Below are positions 43,796 to 53,600 of a DNA stretch of 64,000 nucleotides, piece by piece (position 1 is the stretch's first letter; the number at the start of each line of letters is the position of its first letter). The stretch is from NCBI GenBank assembly GCA_037443765.1, contig JBBINS010000002.1, positions 8,386-72,385 of the forward strand, read 5' to 3'. The DNA is from CAIKZZ01 sp037443765. GTDB taxonomy: Bacteria; Pseudomonadota; Gammaproteobacteria; Steroidobacterales; Steroidobacteraceae. Below the pieces are notes generated by a model. It did not search any database. It was not told the DNA's origin and saw only the letters and a program-made list of their open reading frames with translations. Made by a program: the position numbers and the translations under genes.

Positions 43796-44118
43796 GGACA
43801 ACCTGCGGCGGGTGCAGACCGCGCTCGTTGCCGCGGCGAGCGGCCTCGAACACCTCGAACACCGCAACGAGCCGCAGGCACTCGATGCGGCGGCGGCCGG
43901 ATGCGCCGCCGCCCGCCTGTTCGGTCAGGCGCAGAATCGGGAGCGGTTGGCGATCAATTGCGCCGCGAACTTGCACTGGACCACGGCCGCGAAGGAGCGA
44001 CCGCTCGTGAGCTACGGTGCGCACCAGCTTTGGCGCGGGGTCTGTTCGACGCGCCGCCGCGCCACTCGCCGATGCCCGCCGGGGAGCCGAGGCCCCGCCG
44101 GCGCGACGCGTCGGGCGC

Positions 44119-46401
44119 TCACGGCGAACGGTCGCCTGCGAGCGGCACCGCGAAGCGCGCGCCGCGAAACGCCGCGTCGTCACGGTCCGTGGCGCGCCGC
44201 CGCTCCGGTGCAGCCGCGAGCCGCGTCGCCAGCCTCGGTACGCCGGCAGACGTCAGCACGCGGACATCGAGCCCGTCGTCGCCGACCTCCGCGATCAGCG
44301 TATCGTCCGCCGCCACCGCGAACCGCCGCACCGGGAACGGCGGCAGGTCGAGGGTGAGCGTCGCGGCTTGTCGCGCCAGTCGGTAGACGTAGCGGCGGTG
44401 CCCGGCCGTCCGATCGTATACGCCCCGCAGCGACCCGGCGCCGACGCGCACCGAGAAGTCGACTGCTCCGAGCGCCGCCGGCAATCGCGGCGCGAGCAGG
44501 ATCTCGCCGCGGACGAGATCCGGGCGAACACCCAGGACGACCTGGTACCAGACCCGTAGGTGCTCGGCGTTCGACCAGGCCTGCAGGAACGTCCCGGTCA
44601 GTCGCGGCCACCGCTCCCCGGGGTGCGGGTAGGCATCGGACGTCTCCGGCAGGCCGCCGACCACGCCGCGCGCGAGCGCCATCGCGTTCAGCTGGTCGAA
44701 CAGCGGCCACGCGAGCTCGATCTGGCCGGCCTCGACCATCCGCTCGATCGCGATGCCGTCGAGCCACGGCCACACCGTGCCGTTGTGGTAGGCCGCGTCC
44801 TTCGGGTAGCTCCCGGGCGCGAGGTGATAGCGGTGGAAGTTCGGGTCGCGCGGGTCGAGCGTCGCGACACCCCAGGGAAACACGAGCGACTCCCAGCACT
44901 GGCGGAGCGCCGCGGCCGATACGGACTCCTCCCGCAGCAGCGGCAGCGCGAACAGCAGGTTCGGACGCAACGTGTAGTCGGGCCGGCCGTCGGCCATCAG
45001 GCGATCCGCGATCCGGGCGCCCGTGGCGTCGACAAAATCGCGGGCGAACGCGTCGCGGAGCCGGTCGGCAGCGGCCGACCAGCGCCGCGCCGCCGCGTCG
45101 TTCCCCGTCGCCGTCGCGAAATCGGCGCCGGCCCGCAGCTGCTCGTACCAGAGCGCCTGGACGTCGTTGCCGCGCGTGCCGCGCGGCGAGTAGGAAGCGA
45201 GGTCTGAGCTGCGCCGGGCGTCCATCCAGGTCTCGTTGTCGCAATGGACGAGGTACCCGGACGCGTCCGTCCAATGGACGAGCGCACCCTCGATGCTGGC
45301 CGCGACGTTCCGGTAGAGATCCCCGATAATCGCGCGGTCGCCCGAATACCGGACGTAGTCCCGCAACGCGATGACGAAGCGCGGCGTGCCGTCGGTCGTG
45401 TGGTAGTCGAGGCTGTCGGCCTTGACGATGTTCGGCACGCGGCCATAGAACACCGACGCCGGATCCAGATCCTGGAACCGTGCGAACGACTTCAGGATCT
45501 GTCGCGCGGTCTCGAAGTGCCCGGTCGCAAGCGCAGCCCCCGCCAGCGAGACGAACGTGTCCCGGCCCCAGTACTCGTCGAACCACGGCAGGCCGGCGTA
45601 GATGCCGGCGCCGCGCTGGCGCGTGACGAGCGCGTCCGTCGAGAGCGTGATCCAGCGCAGCGCCGCAGTCCGGACCGGATCGTCGGTCGCCAGGAAATGC
45701 TCGCCGTTGAGGAGATGCGCGAGCCGGCTCCGTCGCTCGGACTGCCACTGCTCGGCGTCGCGGAAGCCGGCGGCGAGTAACGCCGCCGCCGCGCCGCGGC
45801 TCGACGCGACGGCAATCAGGAACCGCTGGCGGTGCACGCCCACTGCGACGTGATCCACGCGCCGAGGCGGCGCGGTGGAGCCGGCCACGTACCAGTCGAC
45901 GCCATTCCGGCTGCCCTCGCTGCGGATCTGGTCGCCGACGAGTTCGAGGCGGACGGCGCCGGCCACACCGATGACCGCGACCTCGACGAGGTCGCGGTCG
46001 TCGAAGAGGCGCAGCATCTCCGTCGTGCCGTTCGGATACGCCCGGACCAGTGCATCGGGCGAGACCGCGGCGCGGGCCGTGGATGGGTCGAGTGCGGTCC
46101 CGTTCACGCTCAGACGGTATTCACTGAAGATGCCGCGCCCGGCGATGTGGAAGCCGCGGAAGGCGGCGTGCTCGACGTGCGTATTGCGGTGCGTCTGCGT
46201 GTAATAGTAGGCGGAGCGCTTGTTCGTGAAGACGACCGCGCGGTTGTCTTCCGCGGCCACGGGCACGGTCAGGCTGGCCAGCGTCACGTCACCGCGCGCA
46301 GGCATCGGCGGCGGGGACGCCTGTGCGGCGCCGCACGCCACCAGGACGATCCAGCGGGCCGCCGACGAGCGACTCTGGCATCGCGCGCTGCTGCGGGTCA
46401 C
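44119..46401 (-). CDS. Glycogen-debranching-enzyme-like (alpha/alpha)6 glycosidase, probably exported
   Basis: About 760 residues if started at GTG 46401, which places a signal-like segment (AARWIVLVACGAAQAS) at the N-terminus; the open frame extends upstream to 46533. The N-terminal third is a beta domain as in bacterial amylo-alpha-1,6-glucosidase-type proteins. The C-terminal (alpha/alpha)6 barrel shows LPWFDEYWGRDTFVSLAGA, NETWMDA and KDAAYHNGTVWPWLDG, the family's catalytic surroundings. Members remove alpha-1,6 branches or act on alpha-glucans and related oligosaccharides. Export would be unusual for glycogen turnover and suggests an external or periplasmic glucan. Confidence 0.8.
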   Translation of the reverse strand: MTRSSARCQSRSSAARWIVLVACGAAQASPPPMPARGDVTLASLTVPVAAEDNRAVVFTNKRSAYYYTQTHRNTHVEHAAFRGFHIAGRGIFSEYRLSVNGTALDPSTARAAVSPDALVRAYPNGTTEMLRLFDDRDLVEVAVIGVAGAVRLELVGDQIRSEGSRNGVDWYVAGSTAPPRRVDHVAVGVHRQRFLIAVASSRGAAAALLAAGFRDAEQWQSERRSRLAHLLNGEHFLATDDPVRTAALRWITLSTDALVTRQRGAGIYAGLPWFDEYWGRDTFVSLAGAALATGHFETARQILKSFARFQDLDPASVFYGRVPNIVKADSLDYHTTDGTPRFVIALRDYVRYSGDRAIIGDLYRNVAASIEGALVHWTDASGYLVHCDNETWMDARRSSDLASYSPRGTRGNDVQALWYEQLRAGADFATATGNDAAARRWSAAADRLRDAFARDFVDATGARIADRLMADGRPDYTLRPNLLFALPLLREESVSAAALRQCWESLVFPWGVATLDPRDPNFHRYHLAPGSYPKDAAYHNGTVWPWLDGIAIERMVEAGQIELAWPLFDQLNAMALARGVVGGLPETSDAYPHPGERWPRLTGTFLQAWSNAEHLRVWYQVVLGVRPDLVRGEILLAPRLPAALGAVDFSVRVGAGSLRGVYDRTAGHRRYVYRLARQAATLTLDLPPFPVRRFAVAADDTLIAEVGDDGLDVRVLTSAGVPRLATRLAAAPERRRATDRDDAAFRGARFAVPLAGDRSP

Positions 46402-46490
46402 CGGCCGCTCAGACGGTCCGGGCGCCGTCGATGTCCCTCGGCGGCCGCGAATCCCCGCCCAGCGCTGGATCGCACCGACCGCGGAACACC

Positions 46491-47258
46491 TCAGCCCCCG
46501 AGGTCCTGCAGGAAGCGGGCGACGTCCATCCACGCGCCGGTGCCCGACACGAGGACGGCTGCCACGTTGGTGACAATGACCACCAGTCCGCCATAGACAT
46601 AGGCCTTGTGTGGCCGCCCGATGGTGCGCCAGTCGTACACGATCGCGATCACCACGAGCAGCGCGGCGACGATCGTCGGCGGGATCACCACGAACGGTGG
46701 CGGCGGCCCCGCCGCCATCGCGCCGGGCGGCGCGAGAAACGTGACAAAGACGCGCGCGAGTGCGGGGATCATCAGGCCCGACATCAGCACGTACATCAGC
46801 CGTTTGTGCACTTCCGGCCTGCGAACGTTCGCGATCGCGAGTGCGAAGACCCCGACCATCGTCGGCAGCGTGCAGAGGGCGACCGCGGAGAAGCGCCGCG
46901 CCGCGTCGCCGAGGCCACGCGCATCATCGAGCCGGAGCATGGTGATCTTCAGCACGACGATCGAGCAGATCGTGAGCGTGAACAGCGAAATCCCCGCCAG
47001 ACCCCACGCGCGATGGGCCGGCACCCGCCCGGCCGCCACCCAGGCGGTCTGGGCGAGATAGAAGAGCGTCCAGCCGAACAGCAGGAAACCGTGGATGTGT
47101 GTGATCGGCGGCGAGCGGAAGGCCCCCTGTGCCACCGGCACCCAGTAGGTCGGCGTGAAGCCACCGAATGCGATCAGCACGAAAACCACCGCCATCCACA
47201 GGTGGAAGCGCCGGACACCGGATCGAAGTGCCACGTCGCCGTTGAGCGTCGCTTCCAT
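46491..47258 (-). CDS. Seven-helix membrane protein, unknown function
   Basis: A 255-residue inner-membrane protein with seven hydrophobic segments (for example FHLWMAVVFVLIAFGG, HIHGFLLFGWTLFYLAQTAW, and AYVYGGLVVIVTNVAAVLV). His residues lie at the membrane boundary in THIHGF and VHKRLMYV, which could bind haem or metal, as in some cytochrome-like or DUF2306-like membrane proteins. No family was identified with confidence. It lies about 90 bp upstream of the glycosidase gene on the same strand. Confidence 0.6.
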   Translation of the reverse strand: MEATLNGDVALRSGVRRFHLWMAVVFVLIAFGGFTPTYWVPVAQGAFRSPPITHIHGFLLFGWTLFYLAQTAWVAAGRVPAHRAWGLAGISLFTLTICSIVVLKITMLRLDDARGLGDAARRFSAVALCTLPTMVGVFALAIANVRRPEVHKRLMYVLMSGLMIPALARVFVTFLAPPGAMAAGPPPPFVVIPPTIVAALLVVIAIVYDWRTIGRPHKAYVYGGLVVIVTNVAAVLVSGTGAWMDVARFLQDLGG

Positions 47259-47442
47259 ACCACCCCCCCGCATAGCCGATCTCGCGGCCGATTGTGCACT
47301 GTTGCCGCGTCCTTTGCCGGAGCGAGCGATCCCGGCCGCGCCGCCAGCCGGGTCGTCCGAATCGAACGATACTGAGGTACCGCATCCGGCGCTCCGGTCG
47401 CCGCGCCCGCGGACGGGGATCCCGGTCCGCGGACCGACCCCG

Positions 47443-47979
47443 TCAACCCCGCCGCGCGGGCAGGAATCGGCTGTTTCGCAGCAGACCCGCGGACACCACG
47501 GATACCAGCCCTCCGACCGGGAAAATCTCCGCGAAGGCCATCGGCAGGCGGTCGAGAGGATTCGCGTATTCGCTCTCGAACCGTTCCATCTCTGCCGTGA
47601 ACCGCGCGAGCGCCGCGCCCGTGACACCCTTGGCCTGTTGCTGCTCGATCATCGCCTTGGCGTAACCCGCGGCGAAATCGACGTGCGTGACCGCGACCGC
47701 CGCCTCCCAGGCCAGGACGTACAGGATGCCGGCGACGACGCTGATGCCGAGCCCGAGGCCGACGGCGGGCCAGAACCGGATCACCCCGCCGAGGTCGACG
47801 TCGCGACGTCGCTTGATCGCTGCGAAGACCGAACTGAGCGCGATCAGCATCGTCAGGTAGCCGAGCGCCACGCCGTACTTCAACGGCGGATGGCCGTTCA
47901 TCGCGACAGTCAGCCCAAATAGCGGTACTCCGGCGATCAGGCCCGCGATCGCGCCATAGGACAGGATCTTGCGAAGCAT
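47443..47979 (-). CDS. DUF4199 domain membrane protein
   Basis: A 178-residue protein with four hydrophobic segments and the DUF4199 layout: LSYGAIAGLIAGVPLFGLTV, GYLTMLIALSSVFAAIKR (with the conserved I-K-x-x-R-D), GLGLGISVVAGILYVLAWE, and a long amphipathic helix with FESEYANPLDRLPMAF before the last segment. Its function is unknown. It lies 104 bp downstream of the membrane-anchored LuxR-type regulator on the same strand. DUF4199 genes often pair with such regulators, so it may be the sensing or regulated partner. Confidence 0.8.
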   Translation of the reverse strand: MLRKILSYGAIAGLIAGVPLFGLTVAMNGHPPLKYGVALGYLTMLIALSSVFAAIKRRRDVDLGGVIRFWPAVGLGLGISVVAGILYVLAWEAAVAVTHVDFAAGYAKAMIEQQQAKGVTGAALARFTAEMERFESEYANPLDRLPMAFAEIFPVGGLVSVVSAGLLRNSRFLPARRG

Positions 47980-48083
47980 TGAGCCCCCCTTCCACAGCCT
48001 GGGCGGCCATTGGTCCCGACGGGGTCGGCCTTGGCAACCATCCAATAGGGTGATTTTCGTGAAATCACCCTCACGGGTGCCCG

Positions 48084-48503
48084 TCAGGGCAAGATCCCCA
48101 GCCCGCGCGCCTTGTTGATCGCATCGGTGCGCCGCTTCGCCCCGAGCTTGCCGAACAACCGTGCGACGTGGGTCTTGATCGTATTCGGCGAGACCTCGAG
48201 CCGCGCGGCGATCTCCTTGTTCGAGCGGCCGGCGGCAATCTCCGGCAGAACCGCGAACTCCGCCGAACTGATGCCGAGGGCGGCCCGCGCCTTCGGGTTG
48301 CCGTCGAGGGTTTCCGGCCCCGGCGGTGGGGCGCCGATGACCCGCGTGCCGATGAAGACGCCGACGACGAGAAAGGCGACCGCGACCACCGCGACGTAGA
48401 TGTCGGCCGAATGCGACCGTGCCAGACGCTGGTAGTCGAGCCATTGCAGCGCGAGCGTCCCCGCCGCGAGCACTGCCCCGTAGAACACAATTCGCTGCCA
48501 CAT
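48084..48503 (-). CDS. Membrane-anchored LuxR-family HTH regulator
   Basis: A 139-residue protein with two N-terminal membrane helices (FYGAVLAAGTLALQW; YVAVVAVAFLVVGVFIG) joined directly to a LuxR/GerE helix-turn-helix (about residues 75-139). The HTH core is AAGRSNKEIAARLEVSPNTI with KTHVARLFGKLG. There is no receiver or autoinducer domain, so it is a one-component membrane regulator. The DUF4199 membrane protein gene follows and may modulate it. No target site is obvious upstream. Confidence 0.82.
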   Translation of the reverse strand: MWQRIVFYGAVLAAGTLALQWLDYQRLARSHSADIYVAVVAVAFLVVGVFIGTRVIGAPPPGPETLDGNPKARAALGISSAEFAVLPEIAAGRSNKEIAARLEVSPNTIKTHVARLFGKLGAKRRTDAINKARGLGILP

Positions 48504-49075
48504 TGCCCGCCCCTCGCCCGCACCCTATCACGGCCGCGGCCAGCCGGCCGCGAGAGGGTGTCGCGTGCCGGGAGTCCGCGCATCCCGCGCAACCGCCCCG
48601 ACGATCCCGATTCCGGACGCCGCACAGGCGCCGAAGCGATCGGCGCTGCCGGCATGGGACCGCGAGACCTTGCGCGTGACGGCCGCGTGACCGCAGACGT
48701 CGGAATCGCGCCGAGCAAGGCTGCCCTCCGCCGGGATCGCGACGCCGGCCCGTGGATCCGCGACGTTCCGGCGCCCTGGATCGCCGTCACAGCCGGCACG
48801 CGACCGGCACCGGCGGAATGTCGCCCACGTCGGTTCGCGGATTCCGGGGTGTTGTTTCGAACGGGTGACTCCCATGCGGCGCCGCGCAACGCGACGGCGA
48901 CACGCTTCGGGAGCCGTCGCGTCGGGGCGCGGACGAGCCCCCGCTCACGGCCGAGCATTCGGTCCGCGTAGTATCTGCGATCCACGTGGGACGGATCGGC
49001 AGGGCACACCGCCCGTCGACCGTCGCGCGGCGGCCATTCCGGCCGGGCGACACAGGTCTGCGGAGTGCGGCCCAC
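48504..49075. other. Intergenic region between divergent regulator and SDR genes
   Basis: This 572-bp stretch holds the start regions of both flanking genes. No family motif was found in any frame on either strand, and no clear promoter or repeat was picked out. It may include a decayed gene, but nothing supports one directly. Confidence 0.4.
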
Positions 49076-49819
49076 ATGCGGAACATCCTGATCACCGGCG
49101 GCAGCCGCGGCATCGGTCGCGCGACGGCGCGTCTCTGCGGCGCGCGCGGCTGGGCTGTCGCGATCAGCTTTCGTCGTGACGAAGAGGCCGCGCGCGAGGC
49201 GGCTGCGGCGGTCGCGGCGTCGGGCGGCCGCGCGGTGACGATAAAGGGCGACGTGGCCGCGGAATCGGACGTCATTCGGGCTTTCGACGATGCGGAGGCG
49301 TCACTCGGGCAGCTCGACGGCGTCGTGATCAATGCAGGAATCGTCGCTCCGTCCCTCCCGCTCGCGGACATGACGGCCGAGCGCCTGCGGCGAATGCTCG
49401 AGGTCAACGTGTATGGCGCGTACCTCTGCGCGCGCGAATGTGCGCGGCGCTTGCCGAGCGACCGCGGTGGCCGCGGCGGATCGATCGTGCTCGTGTCGTC
49501 CGCCGCGTCGCGCCTCGGGTCCCCCTTCGAGTACGTCGACTATGCGGCGTCCAAGGGGGCCCTCGACACGCTGACGATCGGCCTCAGCAAGGAACTCGGG
49601 CCGCAGGGCGTCCGGGTCAATGCCGTCCGTCCCGGGCTCATCGTGACCGACATCCACGCGAGCGGTGGCCAACCCGACCGGGCGCAGCGTCTCGGCTCCG
49701 CAACTCCACTCGGCCGCCCCGGGACGGCGGACGAGGTCGCCGAAGCCATCGTCTGGCTCCTTGGGAACGACGCGTCGTATGTCACCGGGGCGATCCTGGA
49801 CGTCGCCGGCGGTCGCTAG
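49076..49819 (+). CDS. SDR-family oxidoreductase
   Basis: A 247-residue classical short-chain dehydrogenase/reductase. The cofactor motif TGGSRGIG (residues about 7-14) and the FRRDEEAA segment after beta-2 (Arg-Arg favours NADP(H)) are at the N-terminus. NAG appears as NAGIVAP. The catalytic Ser is in VSSAAS, and Y-x-x-x-K in YAASKGAL. The ending GAILDVAGGR is typical of FabG-like members. It may reduce a keto group of a lipid, sugar or xenobiotic; no neighbour points to a substrate. Confidence 0.92.
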   Translation: MRNILITGGSRGIGRATARLCGARGWAVAISFRRDEEAAREAAAAVAASGGRAVTIKGDVAAESDVIRAFDDAEASLGQLDGVVINAGIVAPSLPLADMTAERLRRMLEVNVYGAYLCARECARRLPSDRGGRGGSIVLVSSAASRLGSPFEYVDYAASKGALDTLTIGLSKELGPQGVRVNAVRPGLIVTDIHASGGQPDRAQRLGSATPLGRPGTADEVAEAIVWLLGNDASYVTGAILDVAGGR

Positions 49820-50119
49820 TACCCGCGAACACGACGCGCCGCCACACCCACGCCGCTGACGCGCCCAGCGATCGGCCGCGCGCGCGACCGCTGCCGGCCC
49901 CTGGGGCGCGCCCGGACCGCCGGAACGCGCCGTCCACGGCACTCCGAGCGCACCCCGGCGACCGGCCGCACCGGGATCCCGCTGCACCGAACGGTCCGCT
50001 GGCGGTGGCAAGCCCGCCGCGTCCGGGGCTTCGACAAGCACGGATTGCCGCCATCGGTGCGCGGGACTATTCGGGATGGGTGGCCTTGTGAATTCATCCG
50101 ATCTCATCGGCGACGCACC
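49820..50119. other. Intergenic region upstream of macA-like gene
   Basis: 300 bp with no supported gene. It is presumably the leader and promoter of the macAB-like operon, but no good -35/-10 pair or ribosome-binding purine run is evident just before ATG 50120. Confidence 0.4.
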
Positions 50120-51307
50120 ATGGACCGCCCGCTTCGTTGGAAACTGATCGTGCTCTTGGCGGCCGGAACCGCGGTCGTCGTCGGCGGCGGCACGTACTGG
50201 CTCGCGAACCGTGCCGCCGCACCGAGTTACGAGGCGGCGGCGGCCACGCGGGGGGACGTCACCACGACGATCACCGCCAGCGGCTCCGTCAATCCGGTGG
50301 TGATCGTCTCCGTGGGTACCTACGTGTCCGGGACCATCGAGACCCTCAGCTGCGATTACAACACCCGGGTCCACAAAGGGCAGCGGTGCGCCAAGATCGA
50401 CCCGAAGCCGTATCAAGTCATCGTGGACGAGGATCAGGCAGACCTCGACGTTGCCAAGGCCCAACTCGTCAAGGACCAGGCCAACGTCGCCTATGCGAAG
50501 GTCAGCCACGAGCGTGCCGATCTCCTCTACAGCCAGGACTCGACGTCGCACGATGCCGTGGACGCGGCGCTCAATGCCTACCAGCAGGCCGTCGCTGTCG
50601 TCGGGCTCGACACCGCCCAGATCGCACAGAAGGCCGCGGCGCTCAGGGCCGCGCGGATCAATCTCGAATACACCGACATCGTCTCGCCGGTTGACGGCAC
50701 CGTGGTGTCGCGCAGCGTCACCGCCGGACAGACCGTCGCCGCGAGCTTCCAGACGCCAACTCTCTTTCTCATTGCCACCGATCTGACGAAGATGCAGGTC
50801 GACACCAACGTCAGCGAGTCGGACATCGCCGGCGCCACGGTCGGCGCGACCGCGACGTTCACCGTCGACGCGTTCCCGAAGCTGACGTTCCAGGGGCGCG
50901 TGACGCAGGTTCGACAGGCACCCGTCAGCGTGCAGAACGTGATCACCTACGACGCCGTAATCACGGTCGACAATCCCGATCTGCTGCTCAAGCCCGGAAT
51001 GACGGCCACTGCCCGCATCGTCACCGCGCAGTCGCCGAACGTGCTCCGAGTCCCATCGCAGGCGCTGCGGTTCGCGCCGTCGGCGGCCTCCCGACCGGGA
51101 CTCGCCAAGACCGCCGGGCCGCCCGAGCGGCTGATCTGGGTGACGCGCGCCGGCAAGCTGGTCCCGGTCGCCGTCACCGTAGGACTCGTCGGCGACGCGT
51201 TCGCCGAAATCGTGGCCGGCGACCTCAGGCCCGGAGATCTGGTCGTCACATCGGAGACTTCCGCCGCAGCGCCCCGCGCGTCCTCGAGCCCACCGCCGAG
51301 GCTGTAG
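50120..51307 (+). CDS. macA: Periplasmic adaptor (HlyD/MacA-type) of a tripartite exporter
   Basis: A 395-residue membrane-fusion protein: one N-terminal membrane helix (about residues 9-26), then a split lipoyl/barrel-sandwich domain (GDVTTTITASGSVNPVV...SVGTYVSGTIETLSC and later NLEYTDIVSPVDGTVV), an alpha-hairpin between, and a beta-barrel/membrane-proximal region (GMTATARIVTAQ). It bridges an inner-membrane ABC exporter and an outer-membrane TolC channel. The ABC gene follows 13 bp later. No tolC homologue is in the window. MacA homology is by architecture; the substrate is not predictable. Confidence 0.88.
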   Translation: MDRPLRWKLIVLLAAGTAVVVGGGTYWLANRAAAPSYEAAAATRGDVTTTITASGSVNPVVIVSVGTYVSGTIETLSCDYNTRVHKGQRCAKIDPKPYQVIVDEDQADLDVAKAQLVKDQANVAYAKVSHERADLLYSQDSTSHDAVDAALNAYQQAVAVVGLDTAQIAQKAAALRAARINLEYTDIVSPVDGTVVSRSVTAGQTVAASFQTPTLFLIATDLTKMQVDTNVSESDIAGATVGATATFTVDAFPKLTFQGRVTQVRQAPVSVQNVITYDAVITVDNPDLLLKPGMTATARIVTAQSPNVLRVPSQALRFAPSAASRPGLAKTAGPPERLIWVTRAGKLVPVAVTVGLVGDAFAEIVAGDLRPGDLVVTSETSAAAPRASSSPPPRL

Positions 51308-51320
51308 GAGGCCGGCCGCC

Positions 51321-53438
51321 ATGACCGACCCCGTTGTCCGTCTCAGCGAGCTGACCCGAACGTTCCAGCTCGGGGACACCGCGGTGCACGCCGTGCAGGC
51401 CGTCAGCGTCTCGGTCGATCGCGGCGAGTTCCTCGCCATCATGGGCTCGTCCGGGTCGGGGAAGTCGACGATGATGAACATCGTCGGCTGCCTCGACCGG
51501 CCGACGAGCGGACAGTTCTTCTTCGAAGGCCGCGACGTCGCCCGGCTGTCGGAGCCGGAACTGGCCGACATCCGCAGCACGCGTATCGGCTTCGTGTTTC
51601 AGAGCTTCAATCTGCTCGCCCGCACGAGCGCGCTCGAGAATGTCGTCCTGCCGCTGCTGTACGGGGCGGCGGCGGCGCTCACTTCGACCGAGCGCCTCGA
51701 GCGCGGACGCGCCATGCTCGCCCGCGTCGGTCTGGCGGACCGAGCGCGCAACACGCCGAACCAGCTGTCGGGGGGGCAGCAGCAACGCATTGCGCTGGCG
51801 CGTGCGCTGATCAACCATCCCGCCGTTCTGCTCGCCGATGAGCCGACGGGAAACCTCGACTCGCGCACGTCCCACGAGATCATGGAGATCATTCGCCGGC
51901 TGAATCGCGAGCAGAGCGTCACGGTGATCGTGGTCACGCACGAGCCCGACATCGCGGCGTACGCGGACCGGGTCCTCGTGATGCGCGACGGACGGATCAT
52001 TTCCGACGAACGCCAGACGGCCGTCGCGACCGCGGACCGGGCCGATGCGGGCGCCGTCCCGACGGCCGCTGCGGCCGCGGTCCGCGACGCCGCTCCCGAC
52101 TCCGCTCCCGACGGCGCGAACGGGGTTCGCGCCGCGTTCCTGTCGATGATCATGTCCGCGTCGCTGCAGGCCTTGGCCCGCAACAAGCTCCGGTCGGCGC
52201 TGACGATGCTCGGTGTCTTCATCGGCGTGGCCGCGCTCATCGCGATGGTGGCCATCGGCGACGGCGCAAGCGCCGCGGTCCGCAAGCAACTCGAAAGCCT
52301 GGGGACGAATATGGTCGTGGTTCAGCCGGGCGCCACGACCACCGGCGGCGTCCGCGCCGGCGCGGGCAGTGCCTCGACGCTGACCGTGGTCGACGCGAAT
52401 GCGATCCTGCGCGAAGACCCTGCCGTCCAACGGGTCAGCTACCTGACTCGCCAGGCCGGCCAGGTCGAGTACGGCGACCGGAACTGGAGCACCGCGATTC
52501 AGGGCGTGACGCCCAGTTACCTGGACATCGTCAGCTGGCACATCGCGCGCGGCGACGCGATGACCGAGCAACAGAACGACGCGGCCGAAGTCGTCTGCCT
52601 GATCGGCGCGACGGTGCATCAGAACCTGTTCCCGGCGGGCGAGGATCCCGTCGGCGCGACGATCCTGATCAAAGGCGTCCCGATGCGGGTCATCGCGCTC
52701 CTCGCTGCCAAGGGGCAAACGGGCTTCGGGCAGGATCAGGACGACGTGGTCATGATTCCGTTCACGACGGCCGAGCGCAAGGTGCTTGGTGTGGCGGCGC
52801 CGCAAACCGCCCAGAACCTCGTCAGCGCCAACTATCCCGTGGCGGCAAACCCGCTGGGGATCAGCCCGCGAATGACCGGCTACGTCAACAGCATCTACGT
52901 CCAGGCCGAGCGCGCCGATCTGGTGATCACTGCGATCAATCAGGTTCGCGCGACGCTGGCGCGTCGCCACCACATTCGCAGCGGGCAACTGGACGATTTC
53001 AGCGTGCGCAACCTCAGTCAGATCGCGCAGGCCCAGGAGGGCAGCAGCCGGGTCATGGCCGCGCTGCTCGCGATGGTTGCGTCGATCTCGCTGCTGGTCG
53101 GCGGCATCGGCATCATGAACATCCTGCTCGTGTCGGTCACGGAGAGGACAAGGGAGATCGGCATCCGCATGGCGATCGGAGCACATCGCCTGCAGGTGCT
53201 GCTCCAGTTCCTCGCCGAGTCGGTGCTGCTGAGCGTGACGGGCGGCGTGGCCGGAATCCTGTTCGGACTGCTGGTATCGTTCGTCGTCTCCAAGCTTTCG
53301 CACTGGCCAACGCAGGTATCGCTCGCCGCAGCCCTCGGCGGCTTCGCGTTCTCGGCGGCAGTGGGAATATTCTTCGGCTACTATCCCGCGCGCAAAGCGG
53401 CCGACCTCAATCCAATCGACGCGCTCCGCTACGAATAG
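51321..53438 (+). CDS. macB: MacB-type ABC transporter, fused ATPase and permease
   Basis: A 705-residue protein. The N-terminal ABC domain has Walker A GSSGSGKST (residues 42-50), the signature LSGGQQQRIALARAL, Walker B LLADEPTG and the switch VTHEP. A linker of about 40 residues rich in Ala/Asp follows, then four membrane helices in FtsX/MacB order with a large periplasmic domain between helices 1 and 2, and the family motif VGGIGIMNILLVSVTERTRE. MacB uses ATP in the cytoplasm to drive periplasmic substrates out through TolC. It is cotranscribed with the adaptor gene. Confidence 0.95.
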   Translation: MTDPVVRLSELTRTFQLGDTAVHAVQAVSVSVDRGEFLAIMGSSGSGKSTMMNIVGCLDRPTSGQFFFEGRDVARLSEPELADIRSTRIGFVFQSFNLLARTSALENVVLPLLYGAAAALTSTERLERGRAMLARVGLADRARNTPNQLSGGQQQRIALARALINHPAVLLADEPTGNLDSRTSHEIMEIIRRLNREQSVTVIVVTHEPDIAAYADRVLVMRDGRIISDERQTAVATADRADAGAVPTAAAAAVRDAAPDSAPDGANGVRAAFLSMIMSASLQALARNKLRSALTMLGVFIGVAALIAMVAIGDGASAAVRKQLESLGTNMVVVQPGATTTGGVRAGAGSASTLTVVDANAILREDPAVQRVSYLTRQAGQVEYGDRNWSTAIQGVTPSYLDIVSWHIARGDAMTEQQNDAAEVVCLIGATVHQNLFPAGEDPVGATILIKGVPMRVIALLAAKGQTGFGQDQDDVVMIPFTTAERKVLGVAAPQTAQNLVSANYPVAANPLGISPRMTGYVNSIYVQAERADLVITAINQVRATLARRHHIRSGQLDDFSVRNLSQIAQAQEGSSRVMAALLAMVASISLLVGGIGIMNILLVSVTERTREIGIRMAIGAHRLQVLLQFLAESVLLSVTGGVAGILFGLLVSFVVSKLSHWPTQVSLAAALGGFAFSAAVGIFFGYYPARKAADLNPIDALRYE

Positions 53439-53600
53439 GCCCGCGGGCGCCGGCGACGCCCGTTGCGCAGTCGATCGGCGGATTGGCTCCCGGCAGGATT
53501 CGCCGCTATCCCGTGGGGCCGAGGCGCCGTGGCCGGCGATGGACGACCGCCATGCCATTGCCGCCACGGCGACCGGCTGCGGCGCGCAGCGCCGCGACGG

